Origin: Coptodactyla brooksi
Taxonomy: Eukaryota > Arthropoda > Insecta > Coleoptera > Scarabaeidae
Assembly (NCBI GenBank): GCA_033557675.1
Contig: JAWQRM010000498.1
Coordinates: 1 to 22,069 of the forward strand
Direction: 5' to 3'
DNA length: 22,069 nucleotides
Below the pieces are notes generated by a model. The model was not told where the DNA came from. It did not search any database and saw only the letters and a list, made by a program, of their open reading frames with translations. Of this stretch, positions 20,401 to 22,069 are shown one piece after another; position 1 is the stretch's first letter; every line of letters starts with the position of its first letter. The position numbers and the translations under genes are program-made.

Positions 20401-21492
20401 TTAAATAAAAATAGATAATACTTACTGATTTCCAAATTCACATGCTACAAACAAAAACCCAGTTTTCATAACGCACATGGATGTAGCTACTGGAACAGTA
20501 TCGAAATACTTCAATTTGATTTCTGTAACCATATCATCGTCAACTTCCAACGTTATCTTAAAAATATCTCCCTGTTCGGTCTGGGCAAGGAAGAAGAACA
20601 TCGACTTGGTCTTGTGTGTAGCTGAACAGACAAAAATCATGCCCCGTTCGGGATCGTCCAAATCATTTCTTCTCCTCGGAATCGGACACCGAATATCCGG
20701 CTGGTCGCCCAAATTCTTGTAAGTCAAATAATTTTCCGAGCAAATTAGAACACCTGAAGGGCCGTCATTTCCACCAGGAACAGAGACCAAGAAGTTCGCG
20801 TGCTCTTCTAGTGGCTCGGAATATTTCCGTACAACGTGATTAAGACCCAGGTCCAGTTCGTAGAAGGTCAGGGTTTGTTGGGTTTTCTGGGCCGCTTCCC
20901 CCGTCGGATCCGAGTCTGCCTCTTCGTAATCGATTTCCAAGCAGGCGAACATCGGGTTTTCATATCCAACATCGATTCCCACCATATGATAAACGAGTGT
21001 GTTGCTTTTGTGAGCTTCCAGTGGGGACGAAATAGTCAAACGCGCTTCGGCATCTCTGTTCAAGATATAAACCAGCTTCTGCTTTTCGATCGCTCCAATC
21101 ATGACGGCACGTCCCTTAGGGTCGATCGCCAGGTACTGACCCGGCACGATTCGTCTGCATCCGGATTTACCAAAGGTCTCTTGGTGGATCTTCTCAAAAC
21201 AGTTTTTAAGCGGGATTTACTCTAGGATCACGATGCGACCAGAGTCAGAACCGACGACGATGTAATCTTTGGTGCCACCCGTCAATCTGAACGCTATCAG
21301 GGATCTGATGATCCCAAATATCTCGACAGTTAGTAACGTGTGGACTTTTCCCGTGTTCACATCGGGGCGCAACAACTCCAAACTTTTCCCTCTTGAAATG
21401 ATGATTTCTTGGGCCTTCGTGCCGGAGAAGTTACCGTGGATTGCGTGGGTTATTGCCGTCGCGCGCTGCAGCGTTAGATTGTAGAGGAACAT
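8319..21492 (-). CDS. SF3B3: splicing factor 3B subunit 3 (SF3b130/SAP130), eight coding exons, in-frame TAA at codon 92
   Basis: The spliced coding sequence joins 21492-20426, 17338-17004, 16639-16488, 16426-16271, 13636-12725, 11868-11533, 9210-8650 and 8459-8319. It totals 3660 bp, or 1219 residues plus stop, close to human SF3B3 (about 1217). It begins MFLYNLTLQRAT and ends EDIRTRYAF, both family hallmarks. The family folds into three WD40-like beta-propellers related to DDB1 and CPSF160. It is a scaffold of the SF3b complex in the U2 snRNP, acting in the nucleus in branch-site recognition, and it also occurs in SAGA-type complexes. Identity to insect orthologues is high throughout. The start ATG has context CAAAATG and lies six bases after an acceptor, so the 5' UTR is split by an intron. 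The oddity is TAA at 21219-21217 (codon 92), where the family has Tyr. Otherwise the frame and splice sites are intact. Either a base error or a nonsense allele is possible, and I cannot tell which. Confidence 0.93.
8650..9210 (-). CDS. SF3B3: SF3B3 coding exon 7 (residues 987-1173)
   Basis: The acceptor CTTTTCTAG ends at 9211 and the donor AAG|GTATAT is at 8650/8649. The 187 codons begin HIPNLIVDIQAMGKRIYVSD and end LSFRSYYFPVK. Landmarks are NQLIIFADDTHPRW, DEDPTGNKALWDRGLLNGAS and VPFTSHEDHDFFQHLEMHMR. Two Ser positions of the family (LSLQK, GGSES) are Trp here. Confidence 0.95.
9211..9599. other. SF3B3: SF3B3 intron 6, 3' part
   Basis: AT-rich intron DNA with no feature I can name. A short coding-like frame on the minus strand around 9119-9304 is exon 7 read out of frame into the intron. 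Confidence 0.6.
9600..10815 (+). pseudogene. decayed hAT-family transposase (ZBED5/SCAND3-like) inside SF3B3 intron 6
   Basis: Across shifting frames on the plus strand the segments follow the order of ZBED5-type hAT proteins. They are LIAKFGKPNTI near 9680; CLETDTKGEIIFNELKRFFD near 9910-9975; KTKSIGLNERLFAEFCLEND near 10088-10140; VLEFLESKDND near 10215-10250; AYMTDLFAKANNTNLNLQGD near 10283-10345; and LSTNEELKRMFEQ...NLWLQKQIPI near 10574-10655. The last part is the hAT C-terminal dimerisation region. Several stops, frameshifts and an internal deletion before 10025 make it non-functional. It is antisense to the host gene. No terminal repeats or target duplication were found. Confidence 0.7.
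10816..11532. other. SF3B3: SF3B3 intron 6, 5' part
   Basis: AT-rich intron. GCAAAACC and GGTTTTGC with flanking complementary bases form an imperfect inverted repeat around 10938-10990. A 68-codon frame at 11037-11243 (plus strand) has no recognisable motif and may be old transposon sequence. Confidence 0.45.
11533..11868 (-). CDS. SF3B3: SF3B3 coding exon 6 (residues 875-986)
   Basis: The acceptor TTTTTCCTTTAG ends at 11869 and the donor AAA|GTAAGT is at 11533/11532. The 112 codons begin GTLFKMLRLEQNEAA and end LLRKCENK, the start of the CPSF_A-type C-terminal region. YDLGKMKLLRKC has Met where the family has Lys. Confidence 0.93.
12059..12122. repeat. palindromic hairpin in SF3B3 intron 5
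   Basis: A perfect 11-bp inverted repeat (ATTACAAATTA/TAATTTGTAAT, 12074-12084 and 12088-12098) with a 3-nt loop sits inside an imperfect outer pair (GGACAGGAT/ATCATGTCC). This is MITE-like in form. Confidence 0.6.
12190..12292. repeat. 103-bp element with 13-bp terminal inverted repeats
   Basis: TACACCCTTGGGT at 12190-12202 and ACCTAAGGGTGTA at 12280-12292 are inverted copies at 12 of 13 positions. The size fits a small MITE, but no target duplication was established. Confidence 0.45.
12407..12500 (+). mobile_element. mariner-type terminal repeat fragment
   Basis: The sequence TTGGGTTGTTCAGAAAGTAA following a TA at about 12408 resembles the ends of insect mariner elements (TA target, then TTRGGTTGTYCRGAAAGT). 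I see no transposase and no opposite terminal repeat within the intron, so this is a truncated end. Confidence 0.5.
12725..13636 (-). CDS. SF3B3: SF3B3 coding exon 5 (residues 571-874)
   Basis: The acceptor TTAACTTTTACAG ends at 13637. The exon runs 304 codons, starting TGQLQEYKERKR and ending RIMDPVQ. It contains TRTRYLGSRPVKLFRIRMQ, SEAVLAMSSRSWLSYYYQ and ISTNTLRILALEKLGAVFNQ, followed by a Glu/Ala-rich helix. The donor is CAG|GCAAGT, a non-canonical but typical GC-AG donor. Confidence 0.94.
13637..14085. other. SF3B3: SF3B3 intron 4, 3' part
   Basis: AT-rich intron sequence with no identifiable feature. It may include sequence downstream of the GIY-YIG relic. Confidence 0.5.
14085..14290 (-). 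pseudogene. relic of a GIY-YIG endonuclease, probably from a Penelope-like element
   Basis: The minus-strand frame gives SEIKYIRQTGRKFSDRYKEH followed by I, then after a frame shift KNKHDSE*AEYLHKN. This matches the family pattern YIGQTGR-x-F-x-x-R-x-x-EHI followed by a K-S-xFAEHL-like segment. Here YIG has become YIR and a stop interrupts the second block. GIY-YIG domains of this style occur in Penelope-like retroelements. No RT domain is visible nearby. Confidence 0.5.
14540..14568. repeat. perfect 12-bp inverted repeat
   Basis: AATCAAATTATT and AATAATTTGATT are exact inverted copies around a CGAAT loop. Confidence 0.7.
14597..14873 (+). repeat. intronic dispersed repeat, copy 1
   Basis: It aligns over its whole length with 14936-15211. 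Shared blocks are AAATAAAATACCCTAACTG, AACAAAATTAATTTAC, TTTGAAATGTCAAGAT and TATTACAATAC. The copies are diverged and carry indels. Confidence 0.85.
14873..14904. repeat. perfect 13-bp hairpin between the two repeat copies
   Basis: ACATGTACAATTT (14873-14885) and AAATTGTACATGT (14892-14904) are exact inverted copies around a 6-nt loop. The hairpin lies exactly at the end of copy 1. Confidence 0.8.
14936..15425 (+). repeat. intronic dispersed repeat, copy 2 (longer)
   Basis: The first 275 bp match copy 1. The continuation (about 15272-15425: GTATTTCCTACTAAAAAATT, ATATGTTATCAGAACTT) matches the partial third copy. Confidence 0.8.
15659..15885 (+). repeat. intronic dispersed repeat, copy 3 (partial)
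   Basis: ACAGCAAACACTTTGAAATG through GTATGTTTGAAA matches copies 1 and 2. After a deletion the rest matches the 3' half of copy 2 (TGTATTTTCTACTAAAAAACT, ATATGTTATCAGAACT). Confidence 0.75.
16065..16130 (-). repeat. tRNA-derived SINE-like segment, copy 3
   Basis: On the minus strand TTTGGTTAAGTGGTAACGAA gives a good D arm and A box. AAAACCAAAGGTTCCAATCC then supplies a near-consensus B box, GGTTCCAATCC. The order and spacing are tRNA-like, and the core is shared with copies 1 and 2. Confidence 0.5.
16271..16426 (-). CDS. SF3B3: SF3B3 coding exon 4 (residues 519-570)
   Basis: The exon is separated from exon 3 by an intron of only 61 bp whose 3' end is a run of T followed by AG. The donor CCA|GTAAGT is at 16271/16270. 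The 52 codons open VYPDGIRHICANKHVNEW and close GGELVYFEMDP. The usual family text at the first part is RHIRADKRVNEW. Confidence 0.93.
16488..16639 (-). CDS. SF3B3: SF3B3 coding exon 3 (residues 468-518)
   Basis: The acceptor TTGTTACAG ends at 16640 and the donor CAG|GTAGAT follows 16488. Together with the last base of the previous exon it restores an Asp codon, reading DDKFDAYIIVSFVNATLVLS then IGETVEEVTDSGFLGTTPTL. It ends SSLADHALVQ, where other animals usually have LGDDALVQ. Confidence 0.93.
16640..17003. other. SF3B3: SF3B3 intron 2
   Basis: A 364-bp AT-rich intron bounded by GTGAG and TTACAG. Nothing else is recognisable. Confidence 0.7.
17004..17338 (-). CDS. SF3B3: SF3B3 coding exon 2 (residues 356-468)
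   Basis: The acceptor TTTTATTTTAG ends at 17339 and the donor G|GTGAG follows 17004. The first base completes the His codon, giving FGNH-YLYQIAHLGDDDDELE across the junction. Landmarks are SSAMPLEEGDTFFFAPRPL and LRVLRHGLEVSEMAVSELPG. Confidence 0.95.
17339..17875. other. SF3B3: SF3B3 intron 1, 3' part
   Basis: AT-rich intron. A 67-codon frame at 17639-17842 has no recognisable motif and may be the decayed upstream part of the adjoining transposase relic. Confidence 0.4.
17880..18195 (+). pseudogene. decayed DDE transposase C-terminus, IS630-Tc1-mariner class, in SF3B3 intron 1
   Basis: Over three frames the plus strand reads HDGAPPQIGRK, then WPARSPALN, then WGDLKRLVYAQQINTIQ, then ACICVNGGIFL. 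This is the order of the DDE region in insect Tc1/mariner-class transposases: QDGAPPH, WPARSPDLNPLDFFLWG, LKxxVY, and a terminal C-I-x-x-NGGHFEHL. The catalytic Asp of SPDLNP is Ala here, and frameshifts separate the blocks. It is therefore dead. The terminal repeats were not located. Confidence 0.65.
18601..18644 (+). repeat. 44-bp intronic duplicate, copy 1
   Basis: GATGTACATCCCACATGACTG followed by TCTCTTACCTTGCCCCTGG recurs nearly unchanged at about 19311-19350. Confidence 0.8.
18690..18978 (+). repeat. degenerate minisatellite built on AGTTAGCTAAAAA
   Basis: About 290 bp of imperfect tandem units of roughly 13-18 bp. Most contain TTAGCTAA or a one-base variant (TTAGCCAA, TTATCTGA, TTCGCTAA), often preceded by ACTAG. 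The core octamer is itself palindromic. Confidence 0.85.
19042..19302 (+). repeat. tandem pair of about 93-bp diverged repeats
   Basis: 19042-19134 and 19210-19302 share GAAAA-AATTTCC-GTTTGT, TTCTATTAAA, CAAA-GCTATAAT and ACT-AAATGT in order. Confidence 0.65.
19311..19350 (+). repeat. intronic duplicate, copy 2 of the 18601 segment
   Basis: It matches 18604-18644 with a few substitutions, ending in the same CTCTTACCTTGCCCCTGG. Confidence 0.8.
19385..19870 (+). repeat. pair of about 200-bp diverged repeats with an ATATACAGGGTGTTCC-type core
   Basis: 19385-19620 and 19677-19870 align through TCTTATAAGGA, AATATACAGG, CCATTTAAAAAT, TTTTTAGAA-AAGCC and GTTTCAAATTGTG. The ACAGGGTGTTCC core resembles the ends of widespread insect repeats and recurs in altered form at the right edge of the window. 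Confidence 0.75.
20105..20146 (+). repeat. GACA/GACG microsatellite
   Basis: Imperfect tandem tetranucleotides (ACAGACGGACAGACGGATGG then GACAGACAGACAGACC). A Cys/Ser/Pro-rich frame on the opposite strand is an artefact of this repeat. Confidence 0.85.
20150..20425. other. SF3B3: SF3B3 intron 1, 5' part
   Basis: AT-rich intron leading from the donor CA|GTAAG. No feature is seen. Confidence 0.6.
20426..21492 (-). CDS. SF3B3: SF3B3 coding exon 1 (residues 1-356)
   Basis: The upstream acceptor TTTATTTCAG ends at 21499. The ATG is at 21492-21490 and the donor CA|GTAAG is at 20426/20425, leaving the exon two bases into a His codon. It covers the start of the first propeller (MMS1_N-type region), with SPLEAHKSNTLVYHMVG and RCPIPRRRNDLDDPERGMIF as clear landmarks. 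It contains the in-frame TAA at 21219-21217. Coding continues after it in the same frame with no extra or missing residues. Confidence 0.93.
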
Positions 21493-22007
21493 TTTGTCCT
21501 GAAATAAAGCCAATTACTAGTTAAATATGGGTATGGTAATCTATACCAAACTAAATGGGTTGTTTAGTTGTTTATTGACAAATAGTTATCAGTTTTTATT
21601 GTATTCTATGCTTTGATTATATAAGGTTACTTGTGTTCCCATTTGAAGATGGATTTTACAACATTAAATATAAAGGTGGTATTTACAATCTTTGTTTTTT
21701 TATATATTTTTAGTCACCTGTACTAATAAAATAAGTATTATTTTTATTTGTACTGTTTCATATTTTTATGTAAACTTTCTTTTATGTTAAATTATAGAAC
21801 AGTTTTGTTATGTGATACTTAAACTAGTCATTATGTATCAGCTACGCTCTATTTAAAGTATGTAATAAACTATCACACCGTTTAATTGTGTTTTTGTTTA
21901 TAAGAACGTTGTTTATTTTATAGTTTAAGAATTTCGTGTTTATTTTTTATTACTTCCGTAAAAATTTTATTCCAAAGATGTATTAATTTGTTTTCTTCTT
22001 TTCTCAT

Positions 22008-22013
<6 letters not shown>
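21493..22013 (-). other. SF3B3: SF3B3 5' region: UTR bases 21493-21498, then intron
   Basis: The sequence GCTTTATTTCAG immediately before 21498 is a strong acceptor, so six bases of 5' UTR adjoin the ATG and an upstream non-coding exon exists. I could not place it. A donor-like GGAA|GTAATA near 21950 is possible but weak. The rest is AT-rich with no coding potential. Confidence 0.5.

Positions 22014-22055
<42 letters not shown>
22014..22055. repeat. (TA)21 microsatellite followed by an ACAGGG element edge
   Basis: A 42-bp pure TA repeat runs directly into ACAGGGTTTTCCGCG, where the window ends. The junction resembles the ATATACAGGGTGTTCC core of the intronic repeats at 19436 and 19726. Confidence 0.9.
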
Positions 22056-22058
<3 letters not shown>

Positions 22059-22069
22059 GGTTTTCCGCG

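Noticed and set aside
21217..21219. The TAA could lie inside a missed short intron, or be a selenocysteine-type recoding.
   Set aside because: The coding text runs straight through it with no extra residues and no splice sites. Selenocysteine uses TGA, and the family residue is Tyr.
20477..21484. Plus-strand open frames opposite SF3B3 exon 1.
   Set aside because: Antisense shadows, with composition imposed by the conserved minus-strand codons.
21493..21513. A longer N-terminus, with the frame open upstream of the SF3B3 ATG.
   Set aside because: The upstream codons coincide with the pyrimidine tract and CAG of a 3' splice site and contain no ATG. The family starts at MFLYNL.

Overview
This is an AT-rich nuclear genome window from an arthropod, almost certainly an insect. 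The spliced protein of the main gene matches insect SF3B3 residue choices closely, and the repeats are typical insect families. A beetle is my guess, but nothing here proves it. The window holds two real protein genes facing each other tail to tail, plus a large amount of transposon debris. I see no bacterial features, CRISPR array or intact mobile element.

Left part (1-4300, + strand): a tRNA-like sequence lies at 306-379 on the minus strand. After it comes the 3' part of a C2H2 zinc-finger gene, with exons 1454-1658 and 1719-3996 separated by a 60-bp intron. These encode three zinc fingers followed by a long, low-complexity tail of about 730 residues. The acceptor at 1451-1453 implies that earlier exons lie upstream.

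Middle (about 4300-8300): an intergenic stretch dominated by a foldback structure, with arms of about 610 bp at 5417-6038 and 7576-8183 in opposite orientation. Nearby are a near-perfect 32-bp hairpin, a relic of a LINE C-terminus and tRNA-derived SINE-like heads.

Right part (8319-21498, - strand): a complete SF3B3 (SF3b130/SAP130) gene, a core component of the U2 snRNP SF3b complex. I reconstructed eight coding exons whose phases all agree. They total 3660 bp, or 1219 codons plus stop, against about 1217 residues in human. One intron uses a GC donor. Codon 92, where the family has Tyr, is an in-frame TAA, although every other codon and splice site is intact. The introns carry decayed transposons: a ZBED5-like hAT transposase, a Penelope-type GIY-YIG nuclease, a Tc1/mariner-class DDE transposase, a mariner end, a TTAGCTAA-rich minisatellite and several local duplications.

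The most notable observations are the nonsense codon in an otherwise intact essential spliceosome gene, the foldback element into which the SF3B3 3' UTR probably runs, and the repetitive R-[LIM]-x tail of the zinc-finger protein. I did not find a clear new multi-gene system.
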